Below the pieces are notes generated by a model, which did no database searches, was not told the DNA's origin, and saw only the letters and a list, made by a program, of their open reading frames with translations. Shown here piece by piece: positions 1 to 5,505 of a stretch of DNA of 9,752 nucleotides; the stretch's first letter is position 1; every line of letters begins with the position of its first letter. Origin of the DNA: UBA4132 sp037133675 (GTDB lineage: Bacteria > Pseudomonadota > Gammaproteobacteria > Methylococcales > Methylomonadaceae); contig JBAXNR010000122.1 of NCBI GenBank assembly GCA_037133675.1, positions 1 to 9,752 on the forward strand, written 5' to 3'. Position numbers and translations under genes: made by a program.

Positions 1-59
1 GAGGAGCTTTTCAAACAGTGCTTTTAATGATCATTTTATTGGCGGTTAGCTATATCTAG
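1..59 (+). CDS. Possible 3' end of an upstream membrane-protein gene (partial)
   Basis: Frame 3 is open from the window edge to a TAG at 57-59 and encodes a very hydrophobic tail (GAFQTVLLMIILLAVSYI), which would suit the last transmembrane helix of a polytopic protein. The other two plus frames also stop early (25-27 and 47-49), so the choice rests only on composition. A membrane protein just upstream of trpS would be unremarkable. The protein family cannot be named from 18 residues, and the stretch could equally be non-coding. Confidence 0.3.
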   Translation, partial: GAFQTVLLMIILLAVSYI

Positions 60-91
60 CAATGAGCCATTAACTCTTTACTAGATATAAT
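51..91 (+). promoter_or_regulatory. Candidate trpS promoter -10 within an inverted repeat
   Basis: A perfect -10 hexamer, TATAAT, lies at 86-91, about 60 bases before the trpS start. It overlaps the right arm of a perfect 9-bp inverted repeat: TATATCTAG at 51-59 and CTAGATATA at 81-89, separated by 21 bases. No good -35 hexamer sits at the expected spacing (63-68 reads TGAGCC). The repeat could be an operator or a weak hairpin at the end of the upstream transcript. It has no T-run after it, so it is not a classical terminator. Confidence 0.35.
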
Positions 92-149
92 CACTCAATT
101 TTAGGTAATATGACGTTCTACACATAAACTGGACTTATGAGACTTTACC

Positions 150-1163
150 ATGACTAAAACTATCGTTTTAACAGGCATCACCACCACAGGTACACCGCAT
201 TTAGGTAATTATGTAGGCGCGATTAGACCTGCTATTGCGGCGAGTAAAAACCCTAGCGTCGCGCCGTTTTATTTTTTGGCTGATTATCATGCCTTAATTA
301 AATGCCAAGAGCCTGAACGCATACGACAATCCAGCTTGGAAATCGCCGCAACGTGGTTAGCGTTAGGCTTGGATACCTCGAATGCGGTGTTTTATCGACA
401 ATCGGATATTCCAGAAATTTTAGAATTGTCATGGATGTTAAGCTGTGTAGCATCAAAAGGTTTACTCAACAGAGCGCACGCTTACAAAGCCGCTGTCGCC
501 GACAATGAACAGAGCGGTGAAAACGATGCTGATAAAGGCATTACCATGGGCTTGTTCAGTTATCCCATCTTAATGGCAGCGGATATTTTGCTATTTAATG
601 TTCATAAAGTGCCAGTCGGTAAAGATCAAATTCAGCATATTGAAATGGCAAGAGACATAGCGGGACGCTTCAATCATATTTATGGCGAACATTTTGTAAT
701 ACCCGAAGCAGTAATTGACGAACATGGCGCGACCTTGGCGGGTTTAGATGGTCGCAAAATGAGTAAATCCTATAACAACACTATTCCGCTCTTTGAACCT
801 GAAAAGAAGTTACGCAAGCTGATTAATAAAATCAAAACCAATTCGTTAGAACCAGGTGAGCCTAAAGACACCGAGGGTTGTACCCTGTTTAGTATTTATA
901 AATCCTTTGCGACCCCTGCTGAAGTTACCGCAATAAGCCAACGTTATGCGGAAGGCATTGCATGGGGTGAGATGAAACAAGTGTTGTTTGAGCATATCAA
1001 TGAACACATTACCCCTGCCAGAGAACGCTATGAAGCTCTATTAAATGCCCCAGAACACATTGAACAGCAATTACAAGAAGGCGCGGAAAAAGCGCGGGCA
1101 ATCAGTGTGCCTTTCATGCAGGAATTACGCAAAGCGGTCGGTATTTCTAGGATTTTTCCGTGA
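150..1163 (+). CDS. trpS: Tryptophanyl-tRNA synthetase
   Basis: This cytoplasmic class I aminoacyl-tRNA synthetase activates tryptophan with ATP and charges tRNA-Trp. The 337-residue product has the family's usual bacterial length. The HIGH-type signature appears as TPHLGNYVGA at residues 15-24. GKDQIQHIE lies at 157-165, in the region that contributes to the active site. The second class I signature is a perfect KMSKS at 203-207, within GRKMSKSYNN. The ATG at 150 puts the HIGH-type motif at the normal distance from the N-terminus; only a weak GAG-type ribosome site precedes it. The TGA stop overlaps the GTG start of the next gene (GTGA), so the two are probably cotranscribed and translationally coupled. 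Both signatures are intact and no frameshift is seen, so it should be functional. Confidence 0.97.
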   Translation: MTKTIVLTGITTTGTPHLGNYVGAIRPAIAASKNPSVAPFYFLADYHALIKCQEPERIRQSSLEIAATWLALGLDTSNAVFYRQSDIPEILELSWMLSCVASKGLLNRAHAYKAAVADNEQSGENDADKGITMGLFSYPILMAADILLFNVHKVPVGKDQIQHIEMARDIAGRFNHIYGEHFVIPEAVIDEHGATLAGLDGRKMSKSYNNTIPLFEPEKKLRKLINKIKTNSLEPGEPKDTEGCTLFSIYKSFATPAEVTAISQRYAEGIAWGEMKQVLFEHINEHITPARERYEALLNAPEHIEQQLQEGAEKARAISVPFMQELRKAVGISRIFP

Positions 1164-1870
1164 AACCTGCAAAATTTAGCGATTGGCTCAAGCAGTCGCT
1201 GTTATTTATCAACAGAGAACCACTGGTGTGGCTAGGCTATACCTTATTTATGGGGGTGTTGTTAGTGCTTGGACGAATTTCTGCCGCGCTGGGGATTTTT
1301 TTAGCAATGACCTGTTTATTTGTCGGTGTGGGTATTGCTAAATATATCGACATGAACTCCAGTGAACAGCGCGTTAGCTTGTCTTATGCAATTAATAAAA
1401 GCCTACCGTTAGCGATTTTAGCAGCAACGGTCATTGTGTTGTGCTGGTTTGTGTTTATGGCACTGGCTAATATTTTTTCGGGTGAGCCTGAAAAAATCGC
1501 ACAGTTCTTTTTTTACTGGCAATTAACCCCCGAAAACCTTAACCATAAATCCAGTCGTGAATTGGCTAGTTGGCTGTATGGTTATGCCAATGTCGCGCTG
1601 ATTTTCACACTATTAATGATGACCTCCTTTGCCAGTTGGTTCAGCCATAGCTTGATGTTATTTAAAGATTACACTTGGAGTGCAGCCAGAGAACACGGCA
1701 ATCAGGTAGTCGCTAAACATCAAAATGCTTTGTATAAATTACTAGGATTTGTGTTTATTGAGGCGATATTGTGTGCTTCAATCACGCCCTTATTAACCCC
1801 TGTGTTATATATGCTAACATCAACATTGATGTATATTTCTTATCGAAATATTTTTGAGATAGTTAACTAA
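1160..1870 (+). CDS. Polytopic inner-membrane protein of unknown function
   Basis: The 236-residue product starts at a GTG that shares four bases with the trpS stop, a typical coupled start. It has about five or six hydrophobic segments, roughly at residues 22-42, 45-64, 80-104, 145-168 and 193-225. A polar loop at about 108-140 separates the two halves. There is no cleavable signal peptide and no recognisable catalytic motif. The C-terminal end (YISYRNIFEIVN) resembles the YxSYRDIF-like ending I associate with BPSS1780-type uncharacterised membrane proteins, but that is a weak match from memory. Its position after trpS implies shared transcription, not a shared function. The membrane location is well supported; the role is unknown. 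Confidence 0.8.
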   Translation: MKPAKFSDWLKQSLLFINREPLVWLGYTLFMGVLLVLGRISAALGIFLAMTCLFVGVGIAKYIDMNSSEQRVSLSYAINKSLPLAILAATVIVLCWFVFMALANIFSGEPEKIAQFFFYWQLTPENLNHKSSRELASWLYGYANVALIFTLLMMTSFASWFSHSLMLFKDYTWSAAREHGNQVVAKHQNALYKLLGFVFIEAILCASITPLLTPVLYMLTSTLMYISYRNIFEIVN

Positions 1871-1906
1871 TTGATTTAAAGCAATATTAATTTTTCAGTT
1901 ATTTTT

Positions 1907-1928
1907 TTGGTACACGCATTGGTACACG
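1907..1928 (+). repeat. Tandem 10-bp direct repeat TTGGTACACG
   Basis: TTGGTACACG occurs at 1907-1916 and again at 1919-1928, a 12-base period with CA between the copies, followed by a run of Ts. Spaced GGTACAC-type repeats are sometimes seen next to tyrosine-integrase genes or att regions, but no integrase gene is visible here. The repeat itself is directly seen; the link to integration is a guess. Confidence 0.6.
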
Positions 1929-2097
1929 TTTTTTCATGGATAGAATGACACGCGCTAAAAACCGCTTGAAACAAGGGGGGCGTTTTTGTATTGATGATGA
2001 TTAGTAAAAGGCTGTCACTTTTGGTAGTCATCGGCAACAAGCAATCTTGACCACTGGCAAGGCTTAACCTTTACCGTGGTCTCGACATTGGCAGGAA

Positions 2098-2134
2098 GCC
2101 CTGTAGAGAGGGCAAACAGCTCTATCATTTGCCC
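2098..2134. repeat. Overlapping hairpins with GGGCAAA core
   Basis: GGGCAAA at 2110-2116 pairs with TTTGCCC at 2128-2134 around an 11-base loop. An alternative stem, GCCCT at 2098-2102 with AGGGC at 2109-2113, shares bases with it, so the two cannot form together. The core resembles that of the stronger hairpin at 2154-2183, suggesting a pair of related REP-like units beside the dead RAYT gene. Confidence 0.5.
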
Positions 2135-2153
2135 ACGCGGATCTGTCAAAATC

Positions 2154-2183
2154 GGTGGGCAAGCAAAAAGACGCTTGCCCACC
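2154..2183. repeat. REP-like perfect hairpin (11-bp stem)
   Basis: GGTGGGCAAGC at 2154-2164 is perfectly complementary to GCTTGCCCACC at 2173-2183, with an 8-base loop (AAAAAGAC). It lies about 30 bases beyond the conserved C-terminal segment of the broken RAYT gene, where a cognate REP hairpin is expected, because RAYT transposases recognise such hairpins next to their own genes. There is no T-run, so a terminator role is less likely. Whether it is a genome-wide family cannot be told from one window. Confidence 0.7.
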
Positions 2184-2213
2184 ATCTGTTGGATCAAACG
2201 TAGGTGCGTTAAC

Positions 2214-2407
2214 ACCGCCCCATGATTCGGGATATAACCCTGCTTCAACATCACGGTGGAATGTTGAATACTGCCAATCAGCGATATGGGTAACATATCG
2301 TAATATTCTTCGATTGTCGGGATTAATCAACAATGGTTGCCGAGGATAAGTGACCACGGTAAAAAATAACTGCCACCTGACGTTCTAGCACGGCGATAGT
2401 AGGACAT
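2214..2407 (-). pseudogene. Degraded REP-associated tyrosine transposase (RAYT, Y1_Tnp)
   Basis: From an ATG at 2407 the minus strand encodes MSYYRRARTSGGSYF, the typical RAYT opening. A frame change follows in a run of six Ts (plus-strand A6 at 2361-2366). Adding one T restores SYFFTVVTYPRQPLL, the next conserved block. The sequence then passes from NRRILR directly to YVTHIADWQYSTFH and LYPESWGG, which match the RAYT C-terminal region (HGYV...WPYSSFHRYV...YPxDWGG). About 85-100 residues are therefore missing, including the HxH metal site (usually within DHLHCIW) and the catalytic tyrosine region (YIHYNPVKHG). The open frame continues past 2214 through the REP hairpin to 2064, with no resemblance to a transposase. 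With a frameshift and no active site, it cannot be active. Confidence 0.85.
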
Positions 2408-2438
2408 GGTTATGAATAATTTTGGATTCTTTTTTCAT
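2385..2438 (-). other. Possible truncated gene start downstream of rmlA
   Basis: Twelve bases after the rmlA stop there is a good ribosome site and start, AAGGATTGCTAATG, with the ATG at 2438-2436. The frame reads MKKESKIIHNHVLLSPC and then stops at 2385-2387, inside the RAYT sequence. The tidy spacing suggests that a third gene of the rml operon once began here and was cut after roughly ten codons by the RAYT element. The original gene cannot be identified, and chance is a real alternative for so short a frame. Confidence 0.3.
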
Positions 2439-2450
2439 TAGCAATCCTTG

Positions 2451-3341
2451 TTATGAACTGACACCCTCTTTCAATAAGCGCAATAAATAGCGACCATAGC
2501 CATTTTTAGCCAAAGGTTGGGCTAATTTTTGTAATTGTTCTGCGTCAATAAAACCATTGTTATAGGCAATTTCTTCGGGGCAGGCTATTTTTAAGCCTTG
2601 GCGATGTTCGATGGTTTCGATAAAGTTTGAGGCTTCAATCATGCTTTCATGTGTGCCTGTATCTAACCACGCATAGCCCCTGCCCATTATTTCTACTGAC
2701 AATTGACCACGTTCCAGATAAATACGATTGACATCGGTGATTTCTAATTCACCGCGTGGCGAAGGTTTCAGATCGGCGACAATATCAATCACATCATTGT
2801 CGTAAAAATATAAACCTGTCACTGCATAGTTAGATTTAGGCTGCTCAGGTTTTTCTTCTAAAGTTTGCGCACGACCTTGAGCGTCAAAACTCACCACGCC
2901 GTAGCGTTCTGGATCAGCAACATGATAGGCAAAAACTGTCGCACCTTCGGTTCTGGCTAACGCATTGGATAATTGAGAGGGTAAATTTTGACCATAGAAT
3001 ATGTTGTCACCTAGCACTAGAGCAGAAGGATTGTTACCAATGAAATCTTTACCAATAATAAATGCCTGAGCCAGACCATCGGGGCTGGGTTGCACTGCGT
3101 ATTGTAGATTAATGCCCCAGTCGCTACCATCACCTAGTAATTGTTCAAAGCGCGGCAAATCTTGTGGTGTGGAGATGATTAAAATATCACGAATGCCCGC
3201 CAACATTAGGGTGCTGAGCGGATAATAAATCATTGGTTTGTCGTAAATGGGTAGTAGCTGTTTGGATACTACTTTAGTGACAGGATAAAGCCGAGTGCCA
3301 GAGCCACCAGCGAGAATAATACCTTTACACGTTGTCATCAT
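2451..3341 (-). CDS. rmlA: Glucose-1-phosphate thymidylyltransferase
   Basis: RmlA (also called RfbA) joins dTTP and glucose-1-phosphate to make dTDP-glucose, the first step of dTDP-L-rhamnose synthesis in the cytoplasm. The 296-residue length is normal. Visible family motifs are the nucleotide-binding loop GGSGTRLYP (12-20), SKQLLPIYDKP (26-36), LGDNIFYG with a metal-binding Asp near 112, EEKP (162-165), GELEITDVN (197-205) and WLDTGTHES (225-233). The gene begins 7 bases after the rmlD stop. AGGA sits 5 bases before the first ATG and 8 before a second in-frame ATG, so either of the two tandem Met codons may be used. The sequence is intact. The neighbouring rmlD supports rhamnose synthesis over other dTDP-sugar pathways, although rmlB and rmlC are absent here. 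Confidence 0.96.
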   Translation of the reverse strand: MMTTCKGIILAGGSGTRLYPVTKVVSKQLLPIYDKPMIYYPLSTLMLAGIRDILIISTPQDLPRFEQLLGDGSDWGINLQYAVQPSPDGLAQAFIIGKDFIGNNPSALVLGDNIFYGQNLPSQLSNALARTEGATVFAYHVADPERYGVVSFDAQGRAQTLEEKPEQPKSNYAVTGLYFYDNDVIDIVADLKPSPRGELEITDVNRIYLERGQLSVEIMGRGYAWLDTGTHESMIEASNFIETIEHRQGLKIACPEEIAYNNGFIDAEQLQKLAQPLAKNGYGRYLLRLLKEGVSS

Positions 3342-3348
3342 TATTGTC

Positions 3349-4236
3349 CTATAGTTCGGTGAGCATTCGAGCTACACCTGTTTGCCAATGGGGTAAAACC
3401 AAATTAAAGCTATCACACAGTTTATTGGTATTTAATCGTGAATTCAGTGGTCGGGTAGCAGGCGTAGGAAATGCGGTGGTTGGAACGGGTTCTATGGCAG
3501 AATCGGCGACGCTAATTTCTACGCCAGCATTACGCGCGAAATTAAGTACAAAACGTGCGTATTCATACCAACTGGTTTCGCCGCTGGCAACAAGATGGTA
3601 AAGACCTGCTAATTCTGGTTGTTGTTGTACTGCGCGAATAGCATGAGCGGTGACATCGGCTAATAAATCAGCTCCTGTGGGTGCGCCGATTTGATCGTTA
3701 ATGACGGTGAGGCGATCGCGTTCACTACCCAGCCGAAGCATGGTTTTGGCGAAATTCGCGCCCCGCGCCGCATACACCCAACTGGTACGAAAAATAAGAT
3801 GCTGACAACCTGAGGCAATAATCGCTTGCTCGCCTTCTAATTTGGTTGCGCCGTAAACACTCAGTGGCGCGGGTGCATCGGTTTCTAGCCACGCTTGGCT
3901 GCCGCTACCATCGAACACATAATCAGTAGAATAATGAACTAACCAAGCGTTGCAACGCTTGGCTTCTTTTGCCAAAACACTCGGTGCTAAGGCGTTAATA
4001 GTGCGGACAAACTCTGGTTCGCTTTCCGCTTTATCCACAGCAGTATGGGCGGCAGCATTGACAATAACATTGGGAGCAATAATGCGTACTGTTTCAGCAA
4101 TACCGTCAAGATTTTCAAAATTACCACAGTAATCTTTGCTGTCATTATCCAGCGCAATCAATTCACCCAATGGCGCGAGACTACGCTGTAGTTCCCAGCC
4201 AACTTGTCCACCTTTACCGAATAACAGAATTTTCAT
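3349..4236 (-). CDS. rmlD: dTDP-4-dehydrorhamnose reductase
   Basis: RmlD (RfbD) is a short-chain dehydrogenase/reductase that reduces dTDP-4-keto-L-rhamnose with NAD(P)H, the last step to dTDP-L-rhamnose. The 295-residue protein opens with MKILLFGKGGQVGWEL, holding the Rossmann glycines at 7-13. It continues with NAAAHTAVDKAE (60-71), STDYVFDG (103-110) and the catalytic YGATK (Tyr128, Lys132). GAGGA precedes the ATG by about 10 bases. It lies upstream of rmlA in the same operon, and the 7-base gap implies coupled expression. The 83-base gap on its own upstream side, from the membrane-protein gene, is large enough for a separate promoter. Family assignment is firm; the sugar's destination (LPS, capsule or a glycolipid) is not shown. 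Confidence 0.96.
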   Translation of the reverse strand: MKILLFGKGGQVGWELQRSLAPLGELIALDNDSKDYCGNFENLDGIAETVRIIAPNVIVNAAAHTAVDKAESEPEFVRTINALAPSVLAKEAKRCNAWLVHYSTDYVFDGSGSQAWLETDAPAPLSVYGATKLEGEQAIIASGCQHLIFRTSWVYAARGANFAKTMLRLGSERDRLTVINDQIGAPTGADLLADVTAHAIRAVQQQPELAGLYHLVASGETSWYEYARFVLNFARNAGVEISVADSAIEPVPTTAFPTPATRPLNSRLNTNKLCDSFNLVLPHWQTGVARMLTEL

Positions 4237-4284
4237 TGCTTTACTATCCTCGTAGTGATTTTTTATCTAGTTTCGGTATGATTT

Positions 4285-4297
4285 TAACACCGTGTTA
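4285..4297. promoter_or_regulatory. 13-base palindrome upstream of rmlD
   Basis: TAACACCGTGTTA is a perfect palindrome around a central base, lying about 50 bases before the rmlD start in the gap after the membrane-protein gene. It could be an operator for an rml promoter or a tiny hairpin in a read-through transcript. The stem is only 6 bp with a one-base centre, so a transcription terminator is unlikely. No known regulator consensus is matched. Confidence 0.3.
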
Positions 4298-4319
4298 CAT
4301 CGTTATGTGAATTTGATTA

Positions 4320-4844
4320 TTAATCATCCATGTCATCCATATCGTCGATATCCATTTGCTTTAGCTGGGATCGAGCGCGTATTAGCGAAACAATAACTGC
4401 AATTAACAAGGCAAGTAAGGAAAGTTCTAGCATTAAAAAAGCGGCAATTTTAAAATAAGCGAACAATGGATGGGCAAATCGCACTAACCAGCCAGCGGCT
4501 TCATCTGCTAATGCAGAAATATAGGTTAAGCCACTTAACCAGATTTTTAGGCGTATGGAAAATTCGGTCATCAACATTAAATGTGTCAATGTTACTGCCA
4601 ACATACCCATCGAAAACAGATGAAAATGCGAGACTTCCAACATTCCTTGGTAGCTGCGTGGCGTGGTGAATTGCTCTTCAGAACCGAGATAGTAGGCAAT
4701 GACTGAGCTAGGAGCTAAGTCCATGTGATGAAAATACATCATGCCATTACTGACCCATAACAAAGCAATATAGCCTAGGAACATAAGTATTAAAGCGTTT
4801 AACAACGACATACGCTGTTGTTCGCCTGTGACAAAATAACGCAT
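4320..4844 (-). CDS. Four-helix, histidine-rich inner-membrane protein
   Basis: I do not recognise the family. The 174-residue product has four hydrophobic segments at about 12-36, 73-93, 101-121 and 130-155. Histidines cluster at or in the helices: His39 and His40 after helix 1, His73 and His75 at the start of helix 2, His88 within helix 2, and His125 before helix 4. That arrangement would suit haem or metal ligation, but this is inference. The C-terminus is an unusual acidic Met/Asp tail, MDIDDMDDMDD. The ATG lies 5 bases after the stop of the FMN-binding protein gene, with no strong ribosome site, which suggests translational coupling and a joint role. A plausible job is passing electrons across the inner membrane to the periplasmic flavoprotein; a simple anchor or chaperone is also possible. 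Confidence 0.8.
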   Translation of the reverse strand: MRYFVTGEQQRMSLLNALILMFLGYIALLWVSNGMMYFHHMDLAPSSVIAYYLGSEEQFTTPRSYQGMLEVSHFHLFSMGMLAVTLTHLMLMTEFSIRLKIWLSGLTYISALADEAAGWLVRFAHPLFAYFKIAAFLMLELSLLALLIAVIVSLIRARSQLKQMDIDDMDDMDD

Positions 4845-4849
4845 AGTTT

Positions 4850-5386
4850 TTACTCTGGTTTTTTTACTAACACTTGATAGATTGCCATCACTTTGCGAAT
4901 GCTGTCGATGCCAGCATGAGTGCTAAGGGTTGCGCCTGAGATTCCATCCACGCCTTTGTTAAAATCCATGTCGGCTAAAGGACGTTTGGCGAGTTTTTCA
5001 AACCAACTGTCAGGCGGCATATATTCGGGTGGCTCGTGGAAAGCGAGGGTATAGACGTTGCGCAATTCTCCTTCAGGCGTGAGAACTATCATCAATGTTT
5101 CTGGTTTAGTTCTCACCGTGCTGGTTTCAATTGCAGCATACGCGAGGATTTTGTCTTGGTTTTTACTGACATAAAAAGTAAATAAACCAGACTCTAGTTT
5201 TACCTTAGCCCGTTTTTGTATTTCTGCGGTTTGTTGCTCATCAGGAAATAATGATAACTGTTCTACGGGTGTGTCTTTACCAAATGCCAATTCCATTGCT
5301 TCATTTTTACTGTAAAAAACGGTCGCAAAACTAGAGTTTATGGTGGTTAGTAGCCCTAAAAGCAACATAAATTTAGTGATTTTCAT
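4850..5386 (-). CDS. Periplasmic FMN-binding-domain protein with flavinylation motif
   Basis: The 178-residue protein has a clear signal peptide (MKITKFMLLLGLLTTINSSFA, cut probably after Ala21) followed by a small soluble domain. Near the C-terminus, DGISGATLST at 147-156 matches the SGATxT/S motif of FMN-binding domains such as NqrC and RnfG. In those proteins the ApbE flavin transferase links FMN to the final Thr/Ser; here that position is Ser155. The product is therefore probably a periplasmic electron carrier with covalent FMN. The frame is open further upstream to an ATG at 5461, but that extension would place 25 non-hydrophobic residues before the signal peptide and would translate a perfect hairpin, so I prefer 5386, although no good ribosome site precedes it. 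The porin lies upstream and the His-rich membrane protein follows 5 bases downstream. No apbE gene is in the window. Confidence 0.85.
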   Translation of the reverse strand: MKITKFMLLLGLLTTINSSFATVFYSKNEAMELAFGKDTPVEQLSLFPDEQQTAEIQKRAKVKLESGLFTFYVSKNQDKILAYAAIETSTVRTKPETLMIVLTPEGELRNVYTLAFHEPPEYMPPDSWFEKLAKRPLADMDFNKGVDGISGATLSTHAGIDSIRKVMAIYQVLVKKPE

Positions 5387-5428
5387 AGTGCGTACTTGTT
5401 GATTTGATGCGTAGTCACAAACTAGCAA

Positions 5429-5455
5429 CCGCTCAGATATTGTATATCTGAGCGG
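5429..5455. other. Perfect 12-bp hairpin between porin and FMN-protein genes
   Basis: CCGCTCAGATAT (5429-5440) and ATATCTGAGCGG (5444-5455) form a perfect stem around a 3-base loop. After one mismatch, three more flanking pairs (GCA/TGC) extend it. In the direction of transcription (minus) no T-run follows, so a full intrinsic terminator is doubtful. It is better placed as a partial attenuator or an mRNA-stabilising structure, which would let the porin be made in excess of the two downstream proteins. Confidence 0.7.
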
Positions 5456-5505
5456 CTGCATATAAAGCCTACATGATACTACATGAACAGTTAAATGTTT
5501 GGATG

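Larger units (their letters stand above)
1871..2450. other. 580-bp stretch without an intact gene (element remnants)
   Basis: This gap between two convergent units (the trpS pair on plus, rmlA on minus) holds no complete gene. Identified pieces are a 10-bp direct repeat at 1907-1928, hairpins between 2098 and 2183, a degraded RAYT gene at about 2214-2407 and a possible truncated gene start at 2385-2438. A minus-strand open frame covering about 2015-2150 has a protein-like tail (MIELFALSTGLPANVE...), but it runs through two hairpins, lacks a credible start and matches no family I know. A 22-codon plus-strand frame at 1936-2004 is also unassigned. The stretch looks like a graveyard of mobile DNA. 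Confidence 0.7.

Noticed and set aside
2155..2349. Plus-strand open frame of 64 codons
   Set aside because: It is antisense to the recognisable RAYT remnant and contains a REP hairpin, with no protein-like features of its own.
2425..2448. GGATT...AATCC repeat after rmlA, considered as its terminator
   Set aside because: The stem is 5 bp with a long loop, and it contains the ribosome site of a possible next gene, so termination is not convincing.
3332..3601. Plus-strand open frame of 89 codons antisense to rmlD
   Set aside because: It lies almost wholly within the well-supported rmlD gene and has no motif or ribosome site that would make it real.
5387..5461. 25-residue N-terminal extension of the FMN-binding protein from an ATG at 5461
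   Set aside because: It would put polar residues ahead of a clear signal peptide and would translate most of a perfect 12-bp hairpin, so the internal ATG at 5386 is preferred.
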